DNA of 30,383 nucleotides, from assembly GCF_030655415.1 (NCBI RefSeq), contig NZ_JAURVN010000003.1, positions 1-30,383 of the forward strand, written 5' to 3'. A model generated the notes under the pieces. That model was given only the letters and a program-made list of their open reading frames with translations, did not search any database and was not told the origin of the DNA. This document shows positions 10,329 to 19,243 of this stretch, piece after piece; the stretch's first letter is position 1, and every line of letters begins with the position of its first letter. The position numbers and the translations under genes are program-made. The DNA comes from Herminiimonas sp. (lineage in GTDB: Bacteria > Pseudomonadota > Gammaproteobacteria > Burkholderiales > Burkholderiaceae).

Positions 10329-11792
10329 CTACATCAGGATCACGTCGTATTGTTCCTGGTGATAGACCGTTTCTACCTGCAGTGAAATTGGTTTGCCAAG
10401 GAATGCACCCAGCATTGCCAAATGTTGTGATTCTTCTTCCAGAAACATGTCGATCACCACTTGCGATGCAAGGATGCGGAATTCACGCGGATTGAATTGC
10501 TTCGCTTCGCGTGTCAACTCACGCAGAATTTCATAGCAAATGGTGCGTGCAGTTTTGACCTGACCTTTGCCACTGCAGGCAGGGCAGGGTTCGCATAATA
10601 TGTGCGCCAGCGATTCACGCGTACGTTTGCGCGTCATCTCGACCAAGCCTAGTGCCGAGAAACCGGATACCGATACCTTGGTTCTGTCGCGCGACAATGC
10701 ACGATTCAATTCGCTCAATACAGCGCTCTTGTGATCGGCATTTTCCATGTCGATAAAATCGAGAATCACGATGCCGCCCAAATTACGCAAGCGTAGTTGA
10801 CGCGCGATGGCGTGTGAGGCTTCCAGATTTGTTTTGAAAATCGTGTCGTCAAAATTACGGCCGTTAACAAAGCTACCGGTGTTGACGTCGATGGTTGTCA
10901 TTGCTTCGGTTTGATCGACGATCAAATAACCGCCAGATTTCAAATCAACGCGGCGACCGAGTGCGCGTTGGATTTCTTCTTCCACGCCATACAAATCAAA
11001 CAGAGGACGTTCGCCGGGATAATGCGCAAGTTTGGTCAGCACCGATGGTGTGTACAGTTCGCCGAATTGCTGCAGCTTTTGATAATTCTCGCGTGAGTCG
11101 ACCTGGATGCTGGCCGTTTCATCATTGACGAAATCGCGCATGACGCGCTGTGCCAAATCCAGATCCTGATACAGCAAGGATGGTGCTGGTTTGGTTTTGG
11201 CCAGTTGCGTAATGTTGTTCCAGGTCTTGCGCAGATAATCGACGTCCGCTTGTAAATCCGCATCCGACGCATCTTCCGCCATCGTGCGAATAATGAAGCC
11301 GCCTTTTTCACCTTCCTGCATCAGCTTCTGCACTTTGCCGCGCAACTGTTCGCGTTCCGCTTCGTTTTCAATGCGCTGCGAAATACCGATGTGAGATTCT
11401 TGCGGTAAATAAACCAGCATGCGACCAGCGATGGAAATCTGCGTCGAGAGCCGCGCACCTTTGGTGCCGATAGGATCCTTGATGACTTGCACGGTAATTG
11501 ATTGTCCATCGAACAGCATGCGTTCAATCGGAATCGGCGTCGTTGGTGGACCTTCATGCGAACGCGCATCCCAGATATCTGCCACGTGTAGAAACGCTGC
11601 ACGTTCCAGTCCGATATCGATGAACGCTGATTGCATTCCGGGTAGTACGCGCACGACTTTACCTAGATACACATTGCCGGCCATGCCGCGCGAGAGCGTA
11701 CGTTCAACATGCAGCTCTTGCACTGCACCTTGCAATACCAGTGCTACGCGGGTTTCTTGCGGGGTGACGTTGACGAGAATATCTTCGCTCAT
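10329..11792 (-). CDS. rng: Ribonuclease G
   Basis: Endoribonuclease of the RNase E/G family that matures the 16S rRNA 5' end and degrades some mRNAs. From ATG 11792 the protein has 487 residues, close to E. coli RNase G (489), and lacks the long RNase E C-terminal scaffold. Domains: S1 RNA-binding (about 38-125, starting GNVYLGKVVRV), 5'-sensor/RNase H-like region, the DNase I-like catalytic part with Asp302 (IDVNTG) and Asp345 (ILDFIDME), and the zinc-link CPAC (403-406) that holds dimers together. The frame is open further upstream, but that would run through maf; MSEDILVNV is the family N-terminus. The ATG overlaps the maf stop codon (ATGA). Last gene of the yebC-rng block. Confidence 0.95.
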   Translation of the reverse strand: MSEDILVNVTPQETRVALVLQGAVQELHVERTLSRGMAGNVYLGKVVRVLPGMQSAFIDIGLERAAFLHVADIWDARSHEGPPTTPIPIERMLFDGQSITVQVIKDPIGTKGARLSTQISIAGRMLVYLPQESHIGISQRIENEAEREQLRGKVQKLMQEGEKGGFIIRTMAEDASDADLQADVDYLRKTWNNITQLAKTKPAPSLLYQDLDLAQRVMRDFVNDETASIQVDSRENYQKLQQFGELYTPSVLTKLAHYPGERPLFDLYGVEEEIQRALGRRVDLKSGGYLIVDQTEAMTTIDVNTGSFVNGRNFDDTIFKTNLEASHAIARQLRLRNLGGIVILDFIDMENADHKSAVLSELNRALSRDRTKVSVSGFSALGLVEMTRKRTRESLAHILCEPCPACSGKGQVKTARTICYEILRELTREAKQFNPREFRILASQVVIDMFLEEESQHLAMLGAFLGKPISLQVETVYHQEQYDVILM

Positions 11793-12409
11793 AAAATGTG
11801 CAAGCCAGCTTGCTCCAGTAATTTTCCGGTTTCGAATAAGGGCAAGCCCATGATGCCTGAATAGCTGCCCGCAATGTCTTGAATGAATAGCGCCGCCTGA
11901 CCTTGGATGCCGTAACCGCCGGCCTTGTCGTAAGGCTCGGCTGTTGCGCAATAGGCTTGGATCACTTCGTCGGACAGTTTAGCGAAAGCGACATCGGAGC
12001 GCTGCGTGATTTGCAGTGTTTGCTCTCCATGCAAGATCGCGACATGAGTCAGAACTTGATGTGTACGACCTGATAATGCGCGCATCATTTCGGTCGCTTC
12101 GCTTACATTCGCCGGTTTACCGAGGATGCGACCATCAAGCACAACGCTGGTGTCGGCGGCGAGTATCGGACGTAAAGGTAATTTGCGCCACCACATGGTT
12201 TTTTGCGCGAAGGCGGCTTTTTCCAGCGTGACCCGTGCGACGTAATCTTCTGCACGCTCGTTCGGTAAAACAATCTCGGTAACTTCCGGACCGCGGGGTG
12301 TGTGATCACGTAACAGCAGCAATTCAAACTCGACGCCTATCTGCCGCAGCAGCTCGCGACGGCGTGGGCTTTTTGATGCGAGATAGATTTTGTGTGGAAG
12401 CGGCTTCAT
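11789..12409 (-). CDS. maf: Maf-family nucleoside triphosphate pyrophosphatase (YhdE type)
   Basis: House-cleaning enzyme that hydrolyses non-canonical or excess nucleoside triphosphates (family members act on dTTP/UTP) to monophosphates. The protein has 206 residues from ATG 12409 and starts MKPLPHKIYLASKSPRRRELL, the hallmark SxSPRR substrate loop of the Maf family. The catalytic ADTSVVLDG segment and a GGYGIQGQAALFI loop follow. The frame is open upstream, but those residues would overlap rlmH; GGGTG lies about 9 bases before ATG 12409. The gene is 5 bases after rlmH and overlaps rng by 4. The GGYGIQG wording places it with dTTP/UTP pyrophosphatases (YhdE) rather than the YceF subgroup, which is a family-level inference. 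Confidence 0.92.
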   Translation of the reverse strand: MKPLPHKIYLASKSPRRRELLRQIGVEFELLLLRDHTPRGPEVTEIVLPNERAEDYVARVTLEKAAFAQKTMWWRKLPLRPILAADTSVVLDGRILGKPANVSEATEMMRALSGRTHQVLTHVAILHGEQTLQITQRSDVAFAKLSDEVIQAYCATAEPYDKAGGYGIQGQAALFIQDIAGSYSGIMGLPLFETGKLLEQAGLHIL

Positions 12410-12414
12410 CAAAA

Positions 12415-12885
12415 TCACACCCGATGATAAGGATGATTTTGCGTGATCGACCAAGCGCGATACAGCTGTTCCGCCAACATCACGCGCACCATTCCGTGCG
12501 GTAATGTGAGGCTGGAAATGCGGATCAACATATCGGCGTTTTTCTTGAAATCGGCATCCAGACCATCAGCGCCACCAATGACAAAAGTGACGTCGCCGCC
12601 TTCCTGTTGCCATTGCTTCAGTAACTGTGAAAGTTGAACCGAGGTCAGATCCTTGCCGTGTTCATCAAGGGCGATGATGCGTGCGCCTTTAGGAACAGCG
12701 GCTTCGATCTTTGTGCGTTCGAGCGCCATCGCAGTTTCTGCAGTTTTGCTACCTGAACGCTCGACCGGTTTGATTTCTTTGAGAAGAATGCGGCAGTCCG
12801 ACGGCATACGCTTGGCATACTCGTTAAAGCCGCTTTCGATCCACGCGGGCATTTTGTGACCGACGGCCGCGATAACGAGCTGCAT
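12415..12885 (-). CDS. rlmH: 23S rRNA pseudouridine-1915 N3-methyltransferase
   Basis: SPOUT-class methyltransferase using S-adenosylmethionine to methylate pseudouridine 1915 in helix 69 of the 23S rRNA on assembled 70S ribosomes. At 156 residues it has the normal length. It begins [13 protein letters not shown], has the cofactor-binding [10 protein letters not shown] segment, and ends with the typical AEQLYRAW...HPYHR tail, where the last residues reach the substrate. It follows rsfS by 28 bases; AGAAG lies shortly before the ATG. The rsfS-rlmH adjacency is widely conserved in bacteria and both products act on the ribosome. Confidence 0.96.
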   Translation of the reverse strand: MQLVIAAVGHKMPAWIESGFNEYAKRMPSDCRILLKEIKPVERSGSKTAETAMALERTKIEAAVPKGARIIALDEHGKDLTSVQLSQLLKQWQQEGGDVTFVIGGADGLDADFKKNADMLIRISSLTLPHGMVRVMLAEQLYRAWSITQNHPYHRV

Positions 12886-12913
12886 GACAAGCTTCTGGTA
12901 TTAGCTGATCCGC

Positions 12914-13591
12914 TTATTCTGCGGATTTTGGTTTTGCTGGTGCGCGAGTTTTGGCGGCTGCTTTGCTGGCTACTTTCTTGGCAGGTGCTTTTTTCGCAGG
13001 CGCCTTTTCCTTCTTGTAGGCGGCAGCGGTCTTGGTCGTGGCGACTTTGATGGTTTTGCCTACTGCTTTTTTAGCTGCAGTTTTCTTCGCAGGTGCTTTC
13101 GCAGCAGTCGATCGTGTGACGGCCGTTTTACGTGGAGCTTTTTTCGGTTCGTCGTCGTCGACCGTAGTCTGGCTGGCGCTTAAATGGCGGCTGACTATTC
13201 TCTTCGGAGCTTCTTCTTCATCGTCCGATGATTTTTTAGTCGTGCGTTTGGCTGCGCCGAATTTGACTTCTTTTTCGCCCCAGATTTCTTCCAGACGGTA
13301 GTAGGCGCGGATCGCAGGTTGCATGATGTGGACGATCATGTCGCCCAGATCGACCAGTACCCACTCGCCGGTGTCTTCACCTTCGACGCTTAGCACATGG
13401 CCGCCGTTTGATTTGACCTTGTCGCGCACCGATGCTGCGAGCGCTTTGGTTTGACGGTTGGAGGTACCAGATGCAACCGCGATGCGGTCAAACAGGCTGG
13501 TCAGATGTACGGTATCGAATACCTTGATGTCTTGCGCTTTGACGTCTTCCAGCGCGTCGATAACCAGGGCTTGCAGTGTTTTGATGTCCAT
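12914..13591 (-). CDS. rsfS: Ribosomal silencing factor RsfS with long Lys/Ala-rich C-terminal extension
   Basis: RsfS binds ribosomal protein L14 (uL14) on the 50S subunit and blocks subunit joining when nutrients are scarce. Residues 1 to about 118 form the whole conserved domain (DIKVFDTVHLTSLFDRIAVA, HVLSVEGEDTGEWVLVDLGD, YYRLEEIWGE). Typical family members stop there, at about 105-130 residues. This one carries some 105 further residues: first an acidic patch (SSDDEEE, TVDDDE) and then a strongly basic low-complexity stretch built of APAKK/AAKK-type units, like histone H1 or AlgP tails. The tail is probably disordered and able to bind nucleic acid, possibly rRNA; that is inference. The start codon shares one base with the nadD stop (TAATG), so expression is coupled. 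Confidence 0.93.
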   Translation of the reverse strand: MDIKTLQALVIDALEDVKAQDIKVFDTVHLTSLFDRIAVASGTSNRQTKALAASVRDKVKSNGGHVLSVEGEDTGEWVLVDLGDMIVHIMQPAIRAYYRLEEIWGEKEVKFGAAKRTTKKSSDDEEEAPKRIVSRHLSASQTTVDDDEPKKAPRKTAVTRSTAAKAPAKKTAAKKAVGKTIKVATTKTAAAYKKEKAPAKKAPAKKVASKAAAKTRAPAKPKSAE

Positions 13592-14274
13592 TAGCTTTTA
13601 TATAGGTGATGTTTTTCAATATAGTCTAGCACCCCGGGAGGTACCAGCGAAATCGGTCGTTCTCCGCGCTGCAAGGCGGCGCGAATTTCGGTAGCGGATA
13701 TATCCACCGCCAAATTGGGTGCAAGGCATGCCAAACCTTGCGTCGTATTGCGTATCTGTGCGGGCGTGCCTGCTCGCTCCGCAAATTCTTCTGCTACATC
13801 GTCCGGAATATGCGCTGCATCCATCGCAAAACCGGGGCGCGAAGCGGCGCATACGTGGGCGTAGTCAAACAGTTGTTGCCATTCCTGCCAGGTATTCAAA
13901 TGCTGTAACTGGTCGGCGCCCATCAAAAACACAATAGATACGTTTGGTCCCAGCTCTTTGCGCACCGCACGTAGTGTGTCGATTGTATACGTTGCACTGG
14001 CCCGCAGAATTTCTTGCTGATCGATGGTGACGGGTACTTTTTGCTGAGTAAGCGCATTGCCGAAGGCGTTGCGCACCATGGCAACTCTATCTTCGCCTGA
14101 TGCCTGCAAACCGTCTTTTTGCCACGGATTGCCAGCCGGGATCACGCGCAATTCATCAGGTTTGATCAGGTCGATGAAATAATTTGCCAGCGCGACATGT
14201 CCGTTATGAACCGGATCGAAGCTGCCGCCTAGCAAGGCGATGCAAGGTTTGCTGCCTTTGCTTGCCGCTGTCAC
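13591..14274 (-). CDS. nadD: Nicotinate-nucleotide adenylyltransferase
   Basis: Joins nicotinate mononucleotide to AMP from ATP, giving deamido-NAD in NAD biosynthesis. The 227-residue protein shows the nucleotidyltransferase signature GGSFDPVHNGH (16-26) and the ISATEIR motif (192-198, usual form ISSTxIR) that contacts ATP phosphates. The start is GTG at 14274, two bases after the hemF stop; the short N-terminal stretch before CIALLGG is normal, and no strong ribosome binding site is visible, suggesting coupling to hemF. The end overlaps rsfS by one base. nadD-rsfS pairing is common in bacteria. Confidence 0.95.
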   Translation of the reverse strand: MTAASKGSKPCIALLGGSFDPVHNGHVALANYFIDLIKPDELRVIPAGNPWQKDGLQASGEDRVAMVRNAFGNALTQQKVPVTIDQQEILRASATYTIDTLRAVRKELGPNVSIVFLMGADQLQHLNTWQEWQQLFDYAHVCAASRPGFAMDAAHIPDDVAEEFAERAGTPAQIRNTTQGLACLAPNLAVDISATEIRAALQRGERPISLVPPGVLDYIEKHHLYKS

Positions 14275-14276
14275 TG

Positions 14277-15185
14277 TTAAATCCAGTCGCGATGAACGAG
14301 GAAGTCGGTAGCCAATTTCGCTTCAGGGCTGCCTGCTTCCGGCTGCCAGTTATAGCGCCATGTTACCACTGGTGGCATCGACATCAGAATTGATTCGGTC
14401 CGGCCGCCTGATTGCAGGCCAAATAAGGTGCCTCTATCGAACACCAGATTGAACTCGACATAACGTCCGCGCCGGTAGGTTTGAAAGTCGCGTTCGCGCT
14501 CGCCGTAGGCCGTATCTTTGCGTTTTTTCAGGATCGGCAAATAGGATTCAATGAAATGGTCGCCTACGCTTTGCTGTAAGGCGAAGCACTGGTCGAAACC
14601 GAGTTCATTCAAATCATCGAAAAAAATACCGCCTACGCCACGTGCCTCTTGCCTGTGTTTCAGATAAAAATAATCGTCGCACCATTTTTTATATTTGGCA
14701 TGCAGATCATCGCCAAAAGGCTGCAAAGAATCGCGACAGACTTGATGAAAATGTCGCGCGTCTTCTTCAAAGCCGTAATACGGCGTCAAATCCATGCCGC
14801 CGCCAAACCACCAAATCGGCTCCTGACCTTCAGCCGTCGCGGTAAAAAAACGCACATTCATATGCACGGTAGGCGCGTAAGGATTGCGCGGATGCATTAC
14901 CAGTGACACGCCCATCGCTTCCCAATTGCGGCCAGCTAGTTCAGGACGATTGGCGGCAGCGGAAGGTGGCAGATTTTTCCCCATTACATGCGAAAAGCCA
15001 ACGCCACCGCGTTCGAATACATTACCGTTTTCGATGATGCGCGAAATGCCACCACCACCTTCTGAGCGCTGCCAACTATCGGTCCCAAAAGCCTGGCCGT
15101 CGACTTCCTCCAACGCCGAGACGATGCGCGCCTGCAGGCCAAGCAAGTATTCTTTGACGAAGGATGGTGATGGATAAGAAGTCAC
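14277..15185 (-). CDS. hemF: Oxygen-dependent coproporphyrinogen III oxidase
   Basis: Cytoplasmic enzyme that oxidatively decarboxylates two propionates of coproporphyrinogen III to vinyls, using O2, to give protoporphyrinogen IX in heme synthesis. The 302 residues span the single family domain: GGGISRI near 44-50, the GVGFSHVMG region, [26 protein letters not shown], a [10 protein letters not shown] block, and the [16 protein letters not shown] signature near the C-terminus. The start is GTG at 15185, and alignment with E. coli HemF supports this N-terminus. The gene is followed after two bases by nadD. An aerobic HemF fits an organism living with oxygen. Confidence 0.95.
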   Translation of the reverse strand: MTSYPSPSFVKEYLLGLQARIVSALEEVDGQAFGTDSWQRSEGGGGISRIIENGNVFERGGVGFSHVMGKNLPPSAAANRPELAGRNWEAMGVSLVMHPRNPYAPTVHMNVRFFTATAEGQEPIWWFGGGMDLTPYYGFEEDARHFHQVCRDSLQPFGDDLHAKYKKWCDDYFYLKHRQEARGVGGIFFDDLNELGFDQCFALQQSVGDHFIESYLPILKKRKDTAYGERERDFQTYRRGRYVEFNLVFDRGTLFGLQSGGRTESILMSMPPVVTWRYNWQPEAGSPEAKLATDFLVHRDWI

Positions 15186-15215
15186 TATGCGAAAGCTTAA
15201 AAAGATTTAAGGCGG

Positions 15216-15221
15216 ATTGTA
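15216..15221 (-). promoter_or_regulatory. Possible -10 element for hemF
   Basis: On the minus strand TACAAT (15216-15221) lies about 31 bases before the hemF GTG, with no good -35 at standard spacing. It could give the hemF-nadD-rsfS run its own promoter separate from purD. Weak evidence. Confidence 0.3.
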
Positions 15222-15290
15222 CCTTGCTGCACGATGACACCGCAGTGTTTGAGGGCAGCTCGTGGCTTGCGCCAGGCCGCGCTCTACCTT

Positions 15291-15316
15291 GCCATTCCCG
15301 CCTGTGCGGAAATGGC
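15291..15316. repeat. dRS3-like inverted repeat (ATTCCC-N8-GGAAAT)
   Basis: GCCATTCCCGC (15291-15301) and GCGGAAATGGC (15306-15316) form an 11-bp stem with one mismatch (C-A) around CTGT. The core ATTCCC-8-GGAAAT is one base away from the Neisseria dRS3 consensus ATTCCC-N8-GGGAAT, and similar GC-rich ATTCCCGC hairpins are scattered in many beta- and gammaproteobacteria. It lies in the 175-base gap between purD and hemF and might act as an attenuating hairpin after purD, although no T-run follows. Confidence 0.5.
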
Positions 15317-15360
15317 CTAGGTGTGCTCGCGAATGATGGGAATAAATAGATAAACCGTTA

Positions 15361-16635
15361 CTACGAAGGGCGTTTCAACGCACGCCACCCGATATCACGG
15401 CGGAATTGCGCGCCGTCGAAACGAATGTGATCGATCACATCGTAGGCTTTCTTTTGCGCGACTTTGACGCTGTCGCCCAAGCCAACTACGCACAAGACGC
15501 GGCCGCCGTTGGTGGTCAACTGCGTGCCGTTCAACACTGTGCCTGCGTGGAAGGTGACGCTATTGTCGGTTTCAGCCGGGATGCCGGTGATGACGTCGCC
15601 TTTGCGTGGCGCGTCAGGATAACCAGCAGCTGCCAGCACGACGCCCAATGCAGTGCGTCTGTCCCATTCCAGCTCGATGGTGTCGAGTGTGCCGTTGACT
15701 GCATGCTCCATCACGCCGACCAGATCTGTTTTCAGGCGCGCCATGATCGGCTGCGTTTCCGGATCGCCCATGCGGCAATTGAATTCCAGAGTTTTTGGAT
15801 TGCCCTGATCGTCGATCATCAAACCGGCGTACAGGAAGCCGGTAAATGTGATGCCGTCTTTCGCCATTCCTTGCACAGTCGGCTGAATGATTTCGCGCAT
15901 CACGCGCGCATGCAATGCCGGTGTGACGATAGGTGCCGGCGAATACGCGCCCATGCCGCCCGTGTTCGGACCTTCATCGTGATCGAGCAGGCGTTTGTGA
16001 TCCTGGCTGGTGGCCAGCGGCAGGATATTTTTGCCATCGACCATGACGATGAAACTGGCTTCTTCGCCAGCGAGAAACTCTTCAATCACGACACGAGCAC
16101 CGGCATCGCCGAGCTTGTTATCCGACAGCATGGCGTCGACCGCTTGATGTGCTTCTTCCAATGTCAGGGCGACGACTACGCCTTTGCCGGCAGCCAGGCC
16201 GTCGGCCTTGATCACAATGGGTGCACCTTTGCGATCGATATATTCGTGCGCAGCTTGTACTTCTGAAAATGTTTGGTATTCAGCGGTCGGGATTGCATGA
16301 CGTTGCATGAACGATTTGGCGAAATCTTTCGAGCTTTCCAGCTGTGCCGCTTCTTTGGTCGGGCCGAAAATTTTCAAGCCCAGGTCGCGGAAGATGTTGA
16401 CGATGCCGGCTGCCAAAGGCGTTTCTGGACCGACCACGGTCAGCGCGATATTTTCTTGTTGAGCGAATTCTGCCAGCGCACGCGGATCGGTAATCGCAAC
16501 GTTTTTCAAACGATCGTCGAGGGCTGTGCCGCCGTTACCCGGTGCGACATAGACCATTTGTATCCGTTCGGATTGCGCCAGTTTCCAAGCCAGGGCATGT
16601 TCGCGGCCGCCTGAGCCGACTACCAGAATTTTCAT
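15361..16635 (-). CDS. purD: Phosphoribosylamine-glycine ligase (GAR synthetase)
   Basis: Second step of de novo purine synthesis: ATP-dependent ligation of glycine to 5-phosphoribosylamine. The protein has 424 residues, normal for bacteria. It starts MKILVVGSGGREHALAWKL, the N-domain signature, continues with the central ATP-grasp domain (KADGLAAGKGVVVA for ATP binding; the EFLAGEEASF block), and has the family signature FNCRMGDPETQ for metal binding. The start ATG has no strong Shine-Dalgarno sequence. A terminator after yebC separates it from that gene, so purD probably has its own promoter in 16636-16733, where I could not pick a convincing one. Downstream lies the dRS3-like repeat and then hemF. 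Confidence 0.96.
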   Translation of the reverse strand: MKILVVGSGGREHALAWKLAQSERIQMVYVAPGNGGTALDDRLKNVAITDPRALAEFAQQENIALTVVGPETPLAAGIVNIFRDLGLKIFGPTKEAAQLESSKDFAKSFMQRHAIPTAEYQTFSEVQAAHEYIDRKGAPIVIKADGLAAGKGVVVALTLEEAHQAVDAMLSDNKLGDAGARVVIEEFLAGEEASFIVMVDGKNILPLATSQDHKRLLDHDEGPNTGGMGAYSPAPIVTPALHARVMREIIQPTVQGMAKDGITFTGFLYAGLMIDDQGNPKTLEFNCRMGDPETQPIMARLKTDLVGVMEHAVNGTLDTIELEWDRRTALGVVLAAAGYPDAPRKGDVITGIPAETDNSVTFHAGTVLNGTQLTTNGGRVLCVVGLGDSVKVAQKKAYDVIDHIRFDGAQFRRDIGWRALKRPS

Positions 16636-16733
16636 GAGATATATCGTTGCTTTTACTAAAATCGCGGCATCAAAAAGATGATGTCACTGGTTATGTGAGT
16701 TGATTCGTGAGGTGACTCTTCACTACTGTCATT

Positions 16734-16754
16734 AAAAAAGCGGACTTGGTCCGC
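16734..16754 (-). terminator. Intrinsic terminator after yebC
   Basis: Minus-strand reading gives GCGGAC, loop CAA, GTCCGC, then six T residues (plus-strand arms 16740-16745 and 16749-16754, A-run 16734-16739). It lies 24 bases past the yebC stop codon. Confidence 0.75.
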
Positions 16755-16777
16755 TCCTTCAATGCTTTGCTAAATAT

Positions 16778-17503
16778 TTATTCGTTGATGACCGCATTGG
16801 TATAAATCTCTTGTACGTCGTCAAGATTTTCCAATGCATCCAGCAATTTTTGCATCTTGATGGCGTCTTCACCTTCAAACACGGTTTCGGTTGCCGGTTT
16901 CATCACAACTTCTGCCAGTTCAGCCTTGAATCCGGCGGCGGCCAGCGCATCTTTGACCGCTGAAAAATCATGCGGTGGGCAAAGTACCTCAATGCCACCT
17001 TCATCATCTGTGGTCACGTCGTCGGCACCAGCTTCCAGTGCGGCTTCCATCAACTTGTCTTCATCTGTGCCTGGCGCAAAGAAAAACTGTCCGCAATGCT
17101 TGAACATGAACGCGACCGAACCTTCGGCGCCCATATTGCCGCCAAACTTCGAAAACGCATGGCGTACTTCCGCCACGGTGCGCACGCGATTGTCAGTCAT
17201 GCAATCGACCAGCAGCGCTGCGCCGTTGATGCCGTAACCTTCGTAGCGGATTTCTTCATAGTTGACGCCTTCCAGACCGCCGCTGCCGCGTAATACCGCG
17301 CGCGTGACATTGTCTTTCGGCATATTTGCGTCCGCTGCCTTATCGACTGCCAGGCGCAAACGTGGATTTGCTGCGATGTCGCCGCCACCCATACGGGCGG
17401 CAACGGTGATTTCCTTAATCAGACGGGTCCAGACTTTGCCGCGTCTTTCGTCCTGACGGCCTTTACGATGCTGAATATTGGCCCATTTGCTGTGTCCTGC
17501 CAT
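16778..17503 (-). CDS. yebC: YebC/PmpR-family protein (TACO1-like translation or transcription factor)
   Basis: The 241-residue protein begins [21 protein letters not shown], the unmistakable N-terminus of this family, and contains the [30 protein letters not shown] and [12 protein letters not shown] blocks over three domains. Family members were described as DNA-binding regulators (PmpR) and more recently as ribosome-associated factors that ease translation of proline-rich stretches; which applies here cannot be told from sequence. AGGAAA stands about 9-14 bases before the ATG. It is divergent from the HerA-like gene, with overlapping promoters between them, and is closed by its own terminator. 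Confidence 0.94.
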   Translation of the reverse strand: MAGHSKWANIQHRKGRQDERRGKVWTRLIKEITVAARMGGGDIAANPRLRLAVDKAADANMPKDNVTRAVLRGSGGLEGVNYEEIRYEGYGINGAALLVDCMTDNRVRTVAEVRHAFSKFGGNMGAEGSVAFMFKHCGQFFFAPGTDEDKLMEAALEAGADDVTTDDEGGIEVLCPPHDFSAVKDALAAAGFKAELAEVVMKPATETVFEGEDAIKMQKLLDALENLDDVQEIYTNAVINE

Positions 17504-17527
17504 GACGAATCTTTCCTGATCAGTAGC

Positions 17528-17548
17528 TATAATGAAGCGCGGATTTTA
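17528..17548. promoter_or_regulatory. Divergent, closely spaced -10 elements for yebC and the HerA-like gene
   Basis: TATAAT (17528-17533, plus) points towards the HerA-like ATPase gene, and TAAAAT (17543-17548, minus) points towards yebC. The two hexamers are only 9 bases apart, so the two promoters would compete for polymerase. Neither has a convincing -35 at ideal spacing. Confidence 0.4.
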
Positions 17549-17593
17549 CCATACCGCCCGCACGCTAAACCTCACCCTTTGTGGACAAAAAAC

Positions 17594-19099
17594 ATGCCGA
17601 ATCCGTTGCTGATTGCAAAAAATAAAGAACACGAACTGAGCTTGCTGCCCGAGCTTGCCAATCGGCATGGTTGCATTACAGGCGCGACCGGCACGGGTAA
17701 AACCGTTACTTTGCAAACCTTTGCGCAAGCTTTGTCCGATATTGGCGTGCCCGTCTTCATGGCCGACGTCAAAGGCGATTTGTCTGGAATTGCCAAGGCA
17801 GGCTCGTTCAGCGGCAAGGTCAAGGAGCGCTACACGATGCTGGAAGTGCCCGAGCCGGTTTGGGCTGGCGCGCCTGTGACGTTTTGGGATGTGTTCGGTG
17901 AAAAAGGCCATCCAGTACGCGCGACGATTTCTGATCTTGGTCCGTTGCTGCTGTCGCGTATGTTGAATTTGAATGATACGCAGCAAGGCGTATTGCAACT
18001 GGTTTTCAAGATAGCGGACGACAACGGATTGTTATTGTTGGATATCAAGGACTTGCGTGCAATGTTGCAGCATGTCGGCGATAACGCGGCGACGTTTAAA
18101 ACCGAATACGGCAATATTTCCGCGGCCAGCATAGGCGCCATCCAGCGCGGCTTGATCGGGGTTGAAGAGCAAGGCGGCGATAAGTTCTTCGGCGAACCTA
18201 TGCTGAATATCGAGGATTTGCTGCAAACCGATGCCAAAGGCAAGGGTGTTATTAACATCTTGGCAGCTGATAAGTTGATGAATGCGCCGCTGCTGTATTC
18301 GACTTTCCTGTTATGGATGTTGTCGGAGTTGTTTGAGCATTTGCCGGAAGTTGGCGATCTGGATAAGCCTAAACTGGCCTTCTTCTTTGAAGAAGCGCAT
18401 TTGCTGTTCGCCGAAGCGCCCAAGCCTTTGCTGCAAAAAATCGAACAAGTCGTGCGCCTGATACGCTCGAAAGGCGTGGGCGTGTACTTCGTCACACAGA
18501 ATCCGCTGGATATTCCCGATACCGTGCTCGGCCAACTCGGTAATCGCGTGCAGCACGCATTGCGCGCTTACACACCACGTGATCAAAAGGCCGTGCAAGC
18601 AGCGGCAGAAACCTTCCGGCCAAATCCTGAGTTGAACATCGTGCAAGTCATTACTGAATTGGGTGTGGGCGAAGCGCTGGTTTCATTCCTTGATGAAAAA
18701 GGTCGCCCGACCATTGTTGAACGTGGCTACGTGTTGCCGCCGGCGTCACAGATTGGCCCGATCACGGATGCGGAAAGATCTGCTTTGATTGCCAGCTCCA
18801 TCGTTGCTGGCATTTATGAAAAAACAGTGGACCGCGAATCAGCCTACGAAAAAATCAAAGGTCGGGTAACGGAAAAAGCGCAAACGCGTGAAGTACCTGC
18901 TACCAAGACTGCAGAAGCGGAAAGCGAAGGCGGCTTCTCTGATGTGCTGGGCAGCATACTGGGTGGCGGCAAGAAAACCGGCGGTAGACGCAGCGACAGC
19001 ATCGTCGAAGCGATGATGAAGTCGGCCGTGCGGACTATGGGTTCTACCGTCGGCCGTGAAATCATACGCGGTGTGCTCGGGTCAATTATGAAAAAATAA
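17594..19099 (+). CDS. HerA-like ATPase (DUF853 / YjgR family)
   Basis: From ATG 17594 the protein has 501 residues. It opens [20 protein letters not shown], then Walker A GATGTGKT (30-37), an [11 protein letters not shown] segment typical of HerA/FtsK-type motors, Walker [13 protein letters not shown], a sensor segment VYFVTQNP, and an arginine-containing NRVQHALRA region. The last 45 or so residues are Gly/Lys/Arg-rich ([10 protein letters not shown]) before a short terminal amphipathic stretch. The frame is open to 17468, but that would overlap yebC and precede the promoter. The molecular role of YjgR proteins is not established; they are relatives of the HerA DNA translocase but normally stand alone. 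No NurA nuclease or Sir2-like partner is adjacent, so I do not call a defence or repair system. Confidence 0.88.
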   Translation: MPNPLLIAKNKEHELSLLPELANRHGCITGATGTGKTVTLQTFAQALSDIGVPVFMADVKGDLSGIAKAGSFSGKVKERYTMLEVPEPVWAGAPVTFWDVFGEKGHPVRATISDLGPLLLSRMLNLNDTQQGVLQLVFKIADDNGLLLLDIKDLRAMLQHVGDNAATFKTEYGNISAASIGAIQRGLIGVEEQGGDKFFGEPMLNIEDLLQTDAKGKGVINILAADKLMNAPLLYSTFLLWMLSELFEHLPEVGDLDKPKLAFFFEEAHLLFAEAPKPLLQKIEQVVRLIRSKGVGVYFVTQNPLDIPDTVLGQLGNRVQHALRAYTPRDQKAVQAAAETFRPNPELNIVQVITELGVGEALVSFLDEKGRPTIVERGYVLPPASQIGPITDAERSALIASSIVAGIYEKTVDRESAYEKIKGRVTEKAQTREVPATKTAEAESEGGFSDVLGSILGGGKKTGGRRSDSIVEAMMKSAVRTMGSTVGREIIRGVLGSIMKK

Positions 19100-19191
19100 T
19101 TGGGTTTGCTTAGATCTACTGCGTTGTTTAATCCTGAGAAATACAGCTAATTAAATAACGCAGATTAAGCGATCTGCTCGATTGATTTTTG

Positions 19192-19224
19192 AATGGCGCA
19201 CTGATTTTTCAGTGCGCCATTTTC
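19192..19224. terminator. Intrinsic terminator between convergent genes
   Basis: ATGGCGCACTG (19193-19203) pairs perfectly with CAGTGCGCCAT (19210-19220), with the loop ATTTTT, followed by TTTC. It lies between the HerA-like gene (plus) and the histidine kinase gene (minus) and can serve both. Confidence 0.8.
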
Positions 19225-19243
19225 ATATTTACTATGCAAACAA

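Noticed and set aside
15406..16266. Long open frame (286 codons) on the plus strand opposite purD
   Set aside because: It lies wholly antisense to a perfectly conserved purD, its translation is Cys/His/Asp-rich without any domain, and it reflects codon bias on the opposite strand.
17594..19099. HerA-like ATPase as part of an anti-phage or repair system
   Set aside because: No nuclease, Sir2 or other typical partner is adjacent; the neighbours are housekeeping genes, and the protein fits the stand-alone YjgR type.
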